In this document: piece after piece, positions 18,791 to 29,600 of the stretch
Layout: every line of letters starts with the position of its first letter
How positions within the stretch are numbered: the first letter of the stretch is position 1
Origin: an uncultured Opitutia bacterium
GTDB lineage: Bacteria > Verrucomicrobiota > Verrucomicrobiia > Opitutales > UBA953
Direction: 5' to 3'
NCBI GenBank assembly: GCA_945957395.1
Contig: CAMFKE010000003.1
Coordinates: 186,001 to 250,000 of the forward strand
Length of the DNA: 64,000 nucleotides
Position numbers and translations under genes: made by a program
The notes under the pieces: model-generated
Told to the model about the DNA's origin: nothing
The model's database searches: none
The model's input: the letters and a program-made list of their open reading frames with translations, nothing else

Positions 18791-21700
18791 ATGCGTTTTA
18801 AGAAAGCTTCCCTAGTCGCGGCCTCGGTCGCCCTGTCCATTTCCTCCCTCGGCGCCGCCACGGTCGATTGGAATGGTCGTCAGTCCGAGTACAGCGTCGT
18901 TTACGAGAATGGCGTTCCGATCGTTAAGGATGGATTAGGCAACGCCATCACCGCCGGCGTGAATACGGCCGTGGTCCCTGCCGGAGGCGGTTCAGGCGTG
19001 TGGGATGCCTTGTCGCAAAACTGGGTCAGCGGAGGTCGCGCGACCAGCTTTTCGGCCGCCGTGGGCAACTCGACCTCGGGCTCCACGATGAACTTTGGCG
19101 GCACCGGCGGCCTGGTTTTGGTCAGCTCGGGCCTCGATGTCGGCGGCACGCTCAATTTCAATGCCGGCGGCTACGAGCTTGTCGCCGCCGATTCGGCTCC
19201 GCTGCGTTTCGGCTCTATCAACGGCAATGTCGGCTCCAACAAGGTGCATAACGCTTTCGGCTCCGGCATTTCGGTGGCCAAAAACGCCACGGTGGAACTG
19301 GTGGCCGATATCTCGGGCACCATCGGTTCGCTGACGGGCTCCGGCAACTTCACCAAGTCCGGCGGGGGCCTTGTTCAGTTTAACGGTCACCAGGGTGACG
19401 GTGTTTACAAAAACGCCACCCGTCCGACCGCATCCTGGTGGGATGTCGGCAATGACGGCATCATCTTCATTGATTTTCTCGACGCGCTGACCGCGTCGTC
19501 ATCGCCCGGCGGGCGCCCGGCCTACCTGGAAGGCAATCCTGAGACACGCACGGGGGGCGTGGTGGGCGCGACGGGAACGCTCACCGGCGTTGTCACCGTG
19601 AACCAGGGTGTGTTGAAAGTCGGCGGCTACCTGAACCAGTGGAAGGAGTATTCGTCCTCGCTTCGTGAGTCGAAGTTCGATGTCGCCCATATGCAGGGCG
19701 CCGAGCGCGTGGTGCTCAACGGCACCGGGGAGCTCGCTTTCGCCAATTCGCCCCTGAATGTGGCTGACGATGTCGCAGGGGCTTTCGGCGGCTCCGGCGG
19801 GACGCTCGTGCGGCGTTACAATTTTGTGCAGAATCTGTCGGCGGGTCTTAACCACGATCAGTTCAATACGCGTCTGGATGCCGGCACGGATTCGAGCTAT
19901 CGCATCGTTCTGAATGTGGATGCGGCGGTCGACACCTACACCTACGCCAGGTGGACGGTCGACCCCCAGTACAACACGCTGGTCAAGGCGGCCGGTCTGT
20001 TGGTCGGCAATGTGCTGCCGGCGGGCACCGTGATGCCGCGCAGCACCCAGTTGCCCGCAGGGTTCGACATGAACAATGTCGACCTGACTTTCACCACGGG
20101 TATTCGCATCAAGAACCCCACGACCCTCACGGCGGCTTTCACGCTTCCGGCCGGCACCTATTTTGAGCGCGGCACTACGCTTTTGGTCAACAACATCAAC
20201 ACCACCGCGCTCACGGACGGGGGGATTTATATTCTGAATGCCGATATGCAGGGCACGACTTACCGCTCGAATGCGGAGCGCCAAAGCACCGTGGGCTCGT
20301 TGGGCATCCTGGCCGGCAAGGGCGACATCATCAAGACCGGCAAGGGCGAGCTGCGCGTCATCGGCGACGCCGAGCGCGGCACCGGCCGCTTCATGATCTC
20401 GGGCGGACGCGTGGTCCTGTCCAGCGTCACCGGCAACGCCCTGGCGAATGTCACCTCCGTGAATCTCGCCGGCACCGACTCCTTGCAGGGGCGCTCCACA
20501 CGCCCCGACTTCGTCGACCCGAGCAAGGCGGGCGACCCGACCGTCTGGCGCGAAGGCGTGGTGGCGGCGCCCGAGGCGGCCGATCTGGTGCTGCAGACCT
20601 CGCAGCGCTTGAATAACTTCCAAGCCGACTTCGCCTTCTCGTCGGCCGCCACCGACGCCGGAAGCACGGTGCTTTCCGCGATATCCAACGCCGCCAATGT
20701 CGACAATCGCGCCGAGGGGCTGATCGCCGGCACCGGCTTGGGCTCGCGTATCTTCCTCAATGGCAAAACCCTGACGCTTTATCAGGCGCGCGACGGCATC
20801 TACCGCGGCAGCATCTTCGACAAATACAACACCGACTCCAATAACTCGCTCACGCCCGATCTGGTCGAGGCGCCCACGGGAAGCATCGTCAAGATGGGCG
20901 CCGGCACCCTGGCCCTGCTTCTTGAGTACTCTCATTTCAAGGGCGTCAAAGTCGTCGAGGGCAGGCTTATCGCCAACGCCCAGGGCCTGGGCACGGGTGA
21001 AGTCGAGCTGGCGGGCGGCGAGCTGAGCATCATCCAGCTGAACACCGGCACGCTCCACGCCCTTCTTAAGGGTGCCGGTGTCATCACCATCGGCACGAAG
21101 GCCACCATCTCCAACGGCTCCGCCACCCCGCTTCAGATCAATTCCGGCAACGAGGTCGGCATTCTTCAGGTCGGGCGCGCCCAAACGCTCTTCTCCGGAG
21201 AGATCGCCGTAAAGGACGGCGTGGGCCTTCACTTCACCTCCGCCGCCAATGACGCCCTGCTCAATGTCACGGCCATTTCGCTCACCGGCGGCGACGCCTC
21301 GCGCGGCTCGACCCTGTCGCTCGGCGATTCCGTGCAGCATCTCTCCAACCTCTCGGGCGACGCCAATGCGCGCATCGACCTGGACCGCGGCACCCTGTTC
21401 TTGAAGCAGTCCGTCGATGGCGGTTTCGCAGGCTCTATCTCCGGGGCCGGCAGTCTGGTGAAGCAGGGCTCGGCCTCCTTCGTCATCGACGGCTCCAAAA
21501 CACAGTACTACGGCGCCACGGTCGTCCAATCCGGTCGGCTGCAGATTGTCGGAGAGAATGCGCTCACGCGCAGCTCCGGCTTGGTCCTGGGAGCCGGCGC
21601 CGTCTTCGACGGCGGCGACCGCAACCAGGGCGTGGGGGCGTTGTTTGGCGAGGCTGGCTCGATTGTTGAAATGGGCTCCGGCACGCTGACCGTCGGCCTT

Positions 21701-24700
21701 AACCCCTCGCGAGAAAGCCTTCTGATCAAGGAGCTCGCCGGCGGCAAGCCGCTCTCCTCCAACTACCTGACCACGCAGGGCACCGTCAATTTCAACGGCC
21801 TCAACTACGGGCCGCTGAACTTTGACACGACGTCCGCCGGAAACGCTCCGGCTTCGGACCCGCAAAACCTATTCCGCCTTAGCGACAGCCTTGCCGCCCC
21901 GCTCACGCTGACCGTCGACACCACCTTCTCCACCGGGGTCGGCCTGCCTCCCGGCGCCTTGCCTTCCTCTTTGCAGCTCTCGAAGGGCCTGTCGCTTTCC
22001 ACCTCCGTCACGCTCGGGGGCGACACAAATCTCGGCGGCGCCGCCACGACGCTGACCAACGGCGCCACGCTCTCCGGCGCGGCACTGTCCACCGCCATCA
22101 CCCTGAACAATGGCGGGCGCCTTACCTCGGCCGCATTCGGCTCCTCCTTCACGAACAATCGCGCCATTTTCCTGTCGTCCAGCCCGCTTCCCGCAGCGTG
22201 GACGACGCCCGGCGCCGTCACCCTGGGTTCCGGCACCTTGACGGCTGACTTCGTCACGCCCGCACCGGTGCGCGGCAATGCCTTCACGCTGAATCCCGTG
22301 GCGTTCGAGCTCCCGGCCGGCACGGTGCTTCAGGCGCCAATTTTTAACCAGAATGGGGATATCATCATACCCGCCGGGCCACTCGGAGCGAATACCACAA
22401 TCCCCGTCAATTCTCAGACTTGGGCAGCTTTTGACATCCCTGCGGGCGCGACGCTGAAGGAAGGCAGCATGCTGCCCTCCGGCGGCACCCTGGATGCCGG
22501 CGCCTTGTTGCCGGCCGGAACCATCCTGCCCGGCGGCTCCTCGCTCGCCGAAGGCTCTCTTATCACCGCCGGAACCCGCCTTCCCGAAGGCTCGATACTG
22601 GCAGCCGGCAACGCGCTGCCGGCAGGGACCCGACTGCCCGCCGGGTCCGTACTGGCGGCCGGCACGGTGATCGCCGCCAACGGCGTGCTGCCCGCCGGCA
22701 CGACGATCGCCCAAGGCACGACGCTCGCGGCGGGTGTGAACCTGCCTGCCGGCACGGTGCTCGGCGCCGACATCATGCTGCCCAACGGCTCGGTGCTGCT
22801 GTCGAACACCATCCTGCCCGCCGGCACCCAGTTGGCCGGCAATATGGCGGCCGCCACCCGTCGCTTCCTGCTGAATGTCGCCGGGTTCTCCCAGGCTAAT
22901 GCCGAGGCGCTGGCCTTCGCCGGCAGCATTCGCGGCAGCGGCGGCCTCACCAAGATCGGCGCCGACACGCTGATTCTGACCGGTGTGAACACTTACACGG
23001 GCGCGACCCAGGTCCAGGGGGGCTCGTTGATCGCCAACTACGACGCCATTTCCTCCACCTCCGGCGTGTCCGTCTCCTCCGGCGCGCTTTTCGGCCTCAA
23101 CATCGACCAGGGTCTCAAGGGCGCTTTTGACCGTCGCATCGCCGGCAACGGTGTCCTGCAGAAGCTGGGCGCCGGCGACCTGTCGCTCTCCGGCGACATC
23201 ACGGGTTTCACCGGTTCCACGCTCGTCTCCGCCGGTACGCTGCGCATGCAGCTGCACGAGGCGCTGGGCTCCATCGACATCGCCTCGGGCGCCACGCTCG
23301 CGGTGAATCAGATCAAAGATATCCGCATCGCCTCGTCGCTGAGCGGCGCCGGCAAGCTGGAGAAATCCGGCGCCGGCGTCCTGACGCTCTCCAACGCCGG
23401 CGGTTTCTCCGGCGAGGTCGTCGTCTCCGCGGGCACGGTGGCCATGAACACCCTGCCGGCCGGCAACATAACCATCGCCAAAAACGCCGCCTTTGAGGGC
23501 GCGCTGCCCGGCGCCGTCGACTATTCCGGCGTAGTTTCCGGTTCCGGCGCGCTGCGCCTCACCGGCGGTGCGACGACCTTCAGGTCGGGCAATGCCGGCT
23601 TTGACGGGACTCTGAGCGGCGTGGATACGCGGTTGGTCGCGGGTGTGGACGATGTTTTCTCCGCTGCGGAGCTTTCGTTGACCCGATCCGTCTTTGACCT
23701 GAACGGAACCGCACAGTCCTTCCGCGCCCTTTCCGGCGACCGGGATTCCTCCGTGGAACTCGCCGGTGGCTCCATTCACTTCAGTCCGGCCGCCTCGGTG
23801 GCGACCGAGTTCGCCGGTCAGCTTACCGGAGACGGCGCTTTGGTGAAGGATGGCGAAGGCAAGCTTTCGCTCACCTCCACCCAGTCCTCCTTCTGGACCG
23901 GATTCACCACGGTGAACGCCGGCGAGCTCGAGACCACCCCCGAGGCCCTCGGCGCCTCCGTCGTCCATCTTGCCGGCGGCGTGCTCGCGCTGCGCAACGC
24001 CGATGCGGCCGTCTCCAAGACCTATGCCAATCTCATCACCGGCGCCGGCGCGCTGGCCAAGACCGGCTCCGGCGAGATCGTCCTCACGGCCGGGGCGGCC
24101 GGTGTGACCGGCGGTGTGTTTGTGCGCGAAGGCCGCCTCACCACTGACGACGCCGGCACGGACGCCGTGTTCTCCACCGTGAACACCCTGCGCGGCTCGA
24201 CCTTCCAGGTGAACATGTCCGGCGACCGCGTGCACGATGCCTCTTCGGCCAACCGCGTGACCGGCACCGGCAATCTCGCCGTTTCCGGCACCTACACCCT
24301 CAAGCTCGTCGGCGTCCAGTCCTACTCGGGCGTCACCGAACTTCTTGACGGAGCCAGCCTGGATCTCACCGCAGTGAACACGGTGAACGGCCTCGCCGGC
24401 GACTCCACCTCCACTGTCCTCTTGCCCGCCGCGCTCACCGTGGTGCAGTCCGATTCCGGCGTGTTCGCCGGCTCCTTCAGCGGCGACGCCGCGTTGCGTG
24501 TGACCGGTTCCGGTCGCCTGGCCATCGCCGGCGACCTCTCCGGACTCGGCGCCGTGACTGTGGATGGCGGCAACCTGCAGGTCGGCACGACCTCCAAGGA
24601 CATCGCGCTGACCAACGGCGGCACCGTGTACATCGCGCCCGGCTCGTACACCGGCGTGGTCAGCGGCAACGGCGACATCGTCAAGACCGGCGGCGGCGTG

Positions 24701-26494
24701 CTCGACCTGTCCGCAGCCGTTAACTTCGTCAACTTCGGCAAGCTCGGTGTCGATGAGGGCGTGTTGATTGTGAATCCCGTCGCCTTGCCCTCCAACATCA
24801 CGGGCCTTCGCACCCAGGGGGCCGGCGAACTGCTCGTGCAGACCCAGTCCGACACTCTGGTGCAGGCCGGCTCCCCGCTCGCCTCCATCTCCGGCGACGG
24901 CGTGCTCGCCAAGACCGGCGCCGGCAAGCTCTCCCTCGGCACCAAGGCGGCGCCGGCAACTCTCGCGCACACCGGCGTGTTGCAGGTGCGCGAAGGCGTT
25001 CTGGGCGGCAACTTCAAGACGGCCGGCTCCATCGCCGTGCTCTCCGGCGCCACGCTCGCCCCGGGCAACTCCATCGGCACCGTCGTGGCCGCAGGCAACT
25101 TCGTCAACTCGGGCACGCTCGCCATCGAGCTCTCCGGCGTCACCTCCGACAAGGTGATCGTCTCCGGGGCAGCCACCCTCGGCGGCACGCTGGCGGTGTC
25201 CCAGTTCGGTCCGGACGGTCCCGTGCGCGGCACGCGTTACGCGTTCCTCACCGCCTCTTCCGTGACGGGCGACTTCGCCTCGGTGCAGAACAACCTGCCG
25301 GCCGCCGCCGGCGTGACCGGCATCTGGGTCGAGAAGACCGCCACCGGCGTGAACCTGGTGCCCGTGCAGAGCCTCTCCGCCGCCACCGGATTCACCCCGC
25401 ACGACGGCCTCGGCGGCCTGCTCGCCCAGCTCGATGCGCGCACCGCGCCGTCCACGACGACCGGATACATCACCGACACGCTCGGTCTGGCCCTGGTTCA
25501 GACGCCCAACGACTCGCTCGCCGCCGTGGTGAACACCCTTTCGCCCCTCGGCTTCGCCGCCGAGTACGCGATGGCGCAGGACGGTGAAAACCAGCGTCAG
25601 GCCCTGCTGCACGACCGCCTCGAACAGCGTCGCTACGACCGCGGCTCGCCCCTCTCCACCGAGGACGCCCCCTGGGAGGCGTTCGTCGTGGGCGGAGGCA
25701 CTTTCGTGACCAACGACGACGCCACGGACACCGCCACCTTCGACTACCGCAACTTCGGCGGCATGGTAGGACTCGACCGCAAGGCGGGCGACGACCTCCT
25801 GGTCGGCGCCGCCGTGGGCTATCAGACCGGCAAGGCCACGATCAAGGACAACGGGGGCAAGGTCGACATGGACCGCGCCGCCGGCACGCTCTTCCTGAGC
25901 ACCCAGCTCACCAAGCGCTGGTACCTCGACCTGGGCGCCACCGCCGGCGTGGGCCTCTATGAGTCCAGGCGAACCACCGTGCTGGGCGCCGCCGAAGGCG
26001 ACAACACCGGCTACTCCGCCGGCTTCAACGCCGAGACCGGCACGGTCGTTGTGCTCTCCAAGGAGCTGCACCTGACGCCCTACCTGTCCGCCGCCTACAC
26101 CCATCACGAGTTCGGCTCCATCTCCGAGACCGGCTCGGCTGCGGCGCTCAATGTCGACTCCTGGTCGCAGGATTCGCTGCGCGCCAAGGTCGGCACCGGG
26201 CTGAGCTGGTTCGTGCCGATGGAGTGGGTGAAGCTCAAGGTCGGCCTCGATGTCGCCTTCGCCCACGAGCTGCTCGACACCGACAGCGAACTGGACGCGC
26301 GCTTCGCCACGCCGGGTTCGCCGAAGTTCTCGACCACCGCCGCGGCGATTCCGCAGGACGCCATCTCGCTGACGCCCAACCTGGGCTTGCAGTTCGACGA
26401 GAGCACCTCGGCCACCGTGAGCTACACCTACGAAATGGGCCTGGACGCGCGTTCGTACCAGTCCGTGAACTTCGCGATCCGCAAGCGCTTCTAA
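18791..26494 (+). CDS. Giant autotransporter 2 with hexapeptide-repeat island
   Basis: A 2567-residue autotransporter. Signal peptide MRFKKASLVAASVALSISSL with cleavage near GAA-T; passenger of beta-strand repeats (for example LTKIGADTLILTGVNTYTGA); C-terminal barrel from about residue 2295 (WEAFVVGGGTFVTNDD) to the final KRF. It aligns end to end with autotransporter 3: shared landmarks are GYLNQW, the NSPLNV/NAPLNV region, the LDAGTDS/LDAGGAD region, EALAFAGSIRGSG/DALSFAGVITGSG and LEQRRYD. It carries two inserts absent from the paralogue: about 19925-20290 and about 21790-22860. The latter includes residues 1216-1347, an uninterrupted run of about 22 hexapeptides of the form [LI]-x-x-G-x-x (LPAGTR, LPAGSV and so on). 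That periodicity is expected for a left-handed beta-helix or another tightly wound solenoid. Likely surface-exposed; ligand unknown. Confidence 0.92.
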   Translation: MRFKKASLVAASVALSISSLGAATVDWNGRQSEYSVVYENGVPIVKDGLGNAITAGVNTAVVPAGGGSGVWDALSQNWVSGGRATSFSAAVGNSTSGSTMNFGGTGGLVLVSSGLDVGGTLNFNAGGYELVAADSAPLRFGSINGNVGSNKVHNAFGSGISVAKNATVELVADISGTIGSLTGSGNFTKSGGGLVQFNGHQGDGVYKNATRPTASWWDVGNDGIIFIDFLDALTASSSPGGRPAYLEGNPETRTGGVVGATGTLTGVVTVNQGVLKVGGYLNQWKEYSSSLRESKFDVAHMQGAERVVLNGTGELAFANSPLNVADDVAGAFGGSGGTLVRRYNFVQNLSAGLNHDQFNTRLDAGTDSSYRIVLNVDAAVDTYTYARWTVDPQYNTLVKAAGLLVGNVLPAGTVMPRSTQLPAGFDMNNVDLTFTTGIRIKNPTTLTAAFTLPAGTYFERGTTLLVNNINTTALTDGGIYILNADMQGTTYRSNAERQSTVGSLGILAGKGDIIKTGKGELRVIGDAERGTGRFMISGGRVVLSSVTGNALANVTSVNLAGTDSLQGRSTRPDFVDPSKAGDPTVWREGVVAAPEAADLVLQTSQRLNNFQADFAFSSAATDAGSTVLSAISNAANVDNRAEGLIAGTGLGSRIFLNGKTLTLYQARDGIYRGSIFDKYNTDSNNSLTPDLVEAPTGSIVKMGAGTLALLLEYSHFKGVKVVEGRLIANAQGLGTGEVELAGGELSIIQLNTGTLHALLKGAGVITIGTKATISNGSATPLQINSGNEVGILQVGRAQTLFSGEIAVKDGVGLHFTSAANDALLNVTAISLTGGDASRGSTLSLGDSVQHLSNLSGDANARIDLDRGTLFLKQSVDGGFAGSISGAGSLVKQGSASFVIDGSKTQYYGATVVQSGRLQIVGENALTRSSGLVLGAGAVFDGGDRNQGVGALFGEAGSIVEMGSGTLTVGLNPSRESLLIKELAGGKPLSSNYLTTQGTVNFNGLNYGPLNFDTTSAGNAPASDPQNLFRLSDSLAAPLTLTVDTTFSTGVGLPPGALPSSLQLSKGLSLSTSVTLGGDTNLGGAATTLTNGATLSGAALSTAITLNNGGRLTSAAFGSSFTNNRAIFLSSSPLPAAWTTPGAVTLGSGTLTADFVTPAPVRGNAFTLNPVAFELPAGTVLQAPIFNQNGDIIIPAGPLGANTTIPVNSQTWAAFDIPAGATLKEGSMLPSGGTLDAGALLPAGTILPGGSSLAEGSLITAGTRLPEGSILAAGNALPAGTRLPAGSVLAAGTVIAANGVLPAGTTIAQGTTLAAGVNLPAGTVLGADIMLPNGSVLLSNTILPAGTQLAGNMAAATRRFLLNVAGFSQANAEALAFAGSIRGSGGLTKIGADTLILTGVNTYTGATQVQGGSLIANYDAISSTSGVSVSSGALFGLNIDQGLKGAFDRRIAGNGVLQKLGAGDLSLSGDITGFTGSTLVSAGTLRMQLHEALGSIDIASGATLAVNQIKDIRIASSLSGAGKLEKSGAGVLTLSNAGGFSGEVVVSAGTVAMNTLPAGNITIAKNAAFEGALPGAVDYSGVVSGSGALRLTGGATTFRSGNAGFDGTLSGVDTRLVAGVDDVFSAAELSLTRSVFDLNGTAQSFRALSGDRDSSVELAGGSIHFSPAASVATEFAGQLTGDGALVKDGEGKLSLTSTQSSFWTGFTTVNAGELETTPEALGASVVHLAGGVLALRNADAAVSKTYANLITGAGALAKTGSGEIVLTAGAAGVTGGVFVREGRLTTDDAGTDAVFSTVNTLRGSTFQVNMSGDRVHDASSANRVTGTGNLAVSGTYTLKLVGVQSYSGVTELLDGASLDLTAVNTVNGLAGDSTSTVLLPAALTVVQSDSGVFAGSFSGDAALRVTGSGRLAIAGDLSGLGAVTVDGGNLQVGTTSKDIALTNGGTVYIAPGSYTGVVSGNGDIVKTGGGVLDLSAAVNFVNFGKLGVDEGVLIVNPVALPSNITGLRTQGAGELLVQTQSDTLVQAGSPLASISGDGVLAKTGAGKLSLGTKAAPATLAHTGVLQVREGVLGGNFKTAGSIAVLSGATLAPGNSIGTVVAAGNFVNSGTLAIELSGVTSDKVIVSGAATLGGTLAVSQFGPDGPVRGTRYAFLTASSVTGDFASVQNNLPAAAGVTGIWVEKTATGVNLVPVQSLSAATGFTPHDGLGGLLAQLDARTAPSTTTGYITDTLGLALVQTPNDSLAAVVNTLSPLGFAAEYAMAQDGENQRQALLHDRLEQRRYDRGSPLSTEDAPWEAFVVGGGTFVTNDDATDTATFDYRNFGGMVGLDRKAGDDLLVGAAVGYQTGKATIKDNGGKVDMDRAAGTLFLSTQLTKRWYLDLGATAGVGLYESRRTTVLGAAEGDNTGYSAGFNAETGTVVVLSKELHLTPYLSAAYTHHEFGSISETGSAAALNVDSWSQDSLRAKVGTGLSWFVPMEWVKLKVGLDVAFAHELLDTDSELDARFATPGSPKFSTTAAAIPQDAISLTPNLGLQFDESTSATVSYTYEMGLDARSYQSVNFAIRKRF
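22436..22831 (+). repeat. 18-bp-period hexapeptide repeat array inside autotransporter 2
   Basis: Twenty-two consecutive six-residue units, beginning IPAGAT-LKEGSM-LPSGGT and ending LPNGSV-LLSNTI-LPAGTQ, with Leu/Ile at position 1 in all units and Gly at position 4 in nearly all. The phase never slips. Codons differ between units, so the array is under protein-level constraint and is not a recent DNA expansion. A more degenerate run with the same flavour precedes it at about 21935-22140 (LSKGLS, LSTSVT, LGGDTN, LTNGAT). Confidence 0.9.
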
Positions 26495-26503
26495 AGCCGA
26501 GGT

Positions 26504-26569
26504 GGAAGATTGAAGGTTGAAGACTCAAGCGGCTCATGCGCCGCCGGTCCCTTCAACCTTCAATCTTCC
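26504..26569. repeat. 19-bp perfect inverted repeat in the AT2-AT3 spacer
   Basis: GGAAGATTGAAGGTTGAAG at 26504-26522 and its exact complement at 26551-26569 surround a 28-base loop that itself contains GCGGC/GCCGC. The pairing nearly extends further (GTG/CAC with a small bulge). A TTTTT run follows at about 26574, so it may act as a terminator or attenuator between the two autotransporter genes. The arms reiterate TTGAAG words. Confidence 0.85.
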
Positions 26570-26644
26570 CCACTTTTTCCTCCCCCCGTCTCCCTTCCTC
26601 GGACACCCCGCCGAAATCAGAACACCGAACACTGTTCCGCCTCC

Positions 26645-29600
26645 ATGCGCCTGAAAAAACTCTCTCTCGTCGCCGCCGCCTCCTTCGGCTTCGCCGCCGT
26701 CGCCGCGGCCAACACCACGGCTGTGGCCGCGGGTGGTTCGCTGACCGTTTCGCTCCCGACCGGCAACTATGACTTGGGCGCGAAATCGACGCTTACCATC
26801 GACGCGCTCACCAGCTCGACCTATTCGGGCCGCATCACCGGATCGGGCGATGTCGTCAAGACCGGCTCGGGAATACTGCAGATTAATTCCTATGCCGACA
26901 TCAGTTATTACAACGGAGTTTCGTTCCTTGGCTCCGGCGGTCCCACCGCTGATGATTTCTTGCTGAACGCCACGACCGGATCTTTGCGTGTCAAGCAGGG
27001 TGGGGTGATGGTTTCGGGTTATTTGAATCAGTGGGCGGACTTCGGCATGCTGGTCAGTGACGTTCATCGTACCGGGCTTCCCGCCTACAAGGGGGACGAT
27101 CAGTACCTTGGCTACTCCTCCATTGTGCTCGAAGGCAATTCCAGCCTCTCCGTACGCAATGCGCCTTTGAATGTTTCGGCGGTCGAGGAGTCCTATGACG
27201 GATTCATCAACAAGCCCGTTCTCCCCGGCGCCCGTCGCGTGGTCTACCTTCGCAACCTCAAGGCCGGCGAGGGGCACAATCAGGCTCTTACGCAGCTGGA
27301 TGCCGGGGGAGCCGACACTTCCGTGATCGTCCACATCACTTCGGGGGAAACCGGTTCCATCGGCAATCTTGTTGGCTCCGGCAAGTTCGTGAAGACCGGC
27401 GCCGGCTCGTTCTCCATCATCAATGAAAGCCGCTTTACCGGCGATGTGCTGGTCGGCGGCGGCGTGCTTGTGCTGGACGGTGAATCGGGGGGCACTCTCG
27501 CATCGGCGCGCACAGTGAATATCGGCCTGGGCGGCGTCGGCGCCGCAGTGGCCTCCAAGCGATACACCAATGACTATATGCGCGTTGACGAATGGCGCCC
27601 CGGCTATGTCGCCGGCGCCGGTGACGCCGTGCTGCGAGTCAATGGCGTGCAGACCATCAATAACTTCCAGGCTCTGTTTGGCACCAACGACAAGGACTAC
27701 CTCGCGGGCGACGGTCGGCTCGAACCCTTTGGTGTGACCACCGGGACTGGCTCCACCATCAGCTTCAGGGATGCCGACTCGGTGTTGGTGCTCAATCAGC
27801 AAATGGACGCCTACTACACCGGCGCCATCACCGGAGGCGGTTCCATTGTCAAACAGGGTAATGGAACCCTTGCGCTTCATGGTGCCACGGGGTCCTACAA
27901 AAACCTTACGGTGCGCAACGGCGCGCTGATTTCCAATGTCCAGATGCTGGGCGGGGGGAGTCTTTTCCTTGGTGACGCCCAAACTGACGCCGCGGGCGTG
28001 GCTCCGTCCCTTGTTCTGATCCAGAATGACGCGGGTACCTTGCGCGCCAAAATCTATGGAAACTCCGACGGTGAGCTGGTCTTCAAGACCAAGGCGTCCA
28101 TCACCAATTCCATCGGCGCCAGCGTCGGCATCGGCAACGGCCAGATTGGATCGGTTGATATTTTTGCGGCCCAATCTGATTTCCGCGGTTCCATCGTCGC
28201 CGAGGACGGGCTGACCCTGGCCTTCAACGCGGCCAGCAGCGATGCCTTTGCGAATGCCAAGGCGGTCATTCTCAGGTCCGGTGCGAACGGCGAGGAGACC
28301 ACGCTCACCTTCAATGACACGGTGCAGACGCTGAGAAACTTCCAGGGCGACGCCGGCACGCGCATCAGCCTCGGCCGTGGCACGGCCACCTTGGTCCAGT
28401 CCGGGGATTTGGATTACGCCGGCAAAATCACCGGCATCGGCAACCTGATCAAGGATGGTGCCGGCACACTGGTGCTCTCCGGACGCGACTCCATTGATAA
28501 CGCCGTCACCACATACGGCGGCGCCACCGTGGTGCGCGGCGGCAAGCTGGCGCTCGCTTCGCGCAATCAGCTTCCCAACACCTCCGCGCTGGTGCTCACC
28601 ACCGGCGGCACGATCGTGGTCAACGGTGACCAGCATTTCGGCGCCCTGTTTGGCCAGGCCGGCACCGTCCTCAATATGGGCGCCGGAAATCTGACCATCG
28701 GTGTGACCGATGATCGTCTGGCTCAGATCCGGCAGGAGGCGGCATCGCTGCCCCAAAGCGTGCCTGTGCCCAACGCAGGCTACTATCTGCAGACGCAAGA
28801 GGGGGTCACCGGCCTTCCCGACAGCATTTCCGTGGCCAACACCAAGGCGTTCCTTCAGTCCGCAGGCCTTTCGGCGGCCGAGGCGGATGCTCTGTCCTTT
28901 GCCGGTGTGATCACCGGCTCCGGAGATCTCGTCAAAATCGGTGCCGAGCGTCTGACGCTTACGGGAGCCAACACTTACACGGGCGCCACGCGCGTGCTCG
29001 GCGGCACGCTTCAGGTGACCGAGGGCTCCATCGCCCTCAGTTCCTCCATTGTCGTGGAGAAGGGCGCCTCTCTGGCGGTGGATGTCGCCGAAACGAAAAC
29101 CGGCTTCTTCGACATGCCCGTTTCCGGAGCAGGTTCGTTCTCCAAGACGGGCGCCGGAACCCTTACGCTCGGCAAGGAGACCTCGCTGACCGGCGGCTTC
29201 CGCGTTGATCAGGGTACGCTGGTCCTGGCCATGAAGGGCGGCTTTGGCGGCGACCTCTATGTCGCCTCCGGCGCCACCCTCAACTATTCCTCCGAAAATG
29301 ACGCCACGCTCGCCGGCGTGTTCTCCGGTGCCGGCACCTTCACCAAGGAGGGTGCGTCCAAGCTTGTGCTCTCGTCGTCCTTCGGCGTGGCCGGCTTCAC
29401 CGGTGATCTGGTGGTCAACGGCGGTTCGCTCGTCTCCTCCGGTCTCGCGCCCGCCGATATCGCCATCGCCGCCGGCGCCACCTACCGCGCCGACCTGGCC
29501 TCGGCAGCCGCCTACGCCAAGGACCTCTCCGGCGCCGGTACGCTCGCCGTGGACGGCGCATCGCTGAACCTGCTGACGACCGACAAGCCTGGCCCCGCCT

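Noticed and set aside
22436-22831. CRISPR-like or DNA-level tandem array, because of the 18-base period
   Set aside because: The repeat is at protein level inside an open reading frame with varied codons; there are no spacers or conserved DNA repeats.
21869-26266. 1465-codon open frame opposite autotransporter 2
   Set aside because: Same reason: biased composition, no recognisable motif, and a fully explained gene on the other strand.
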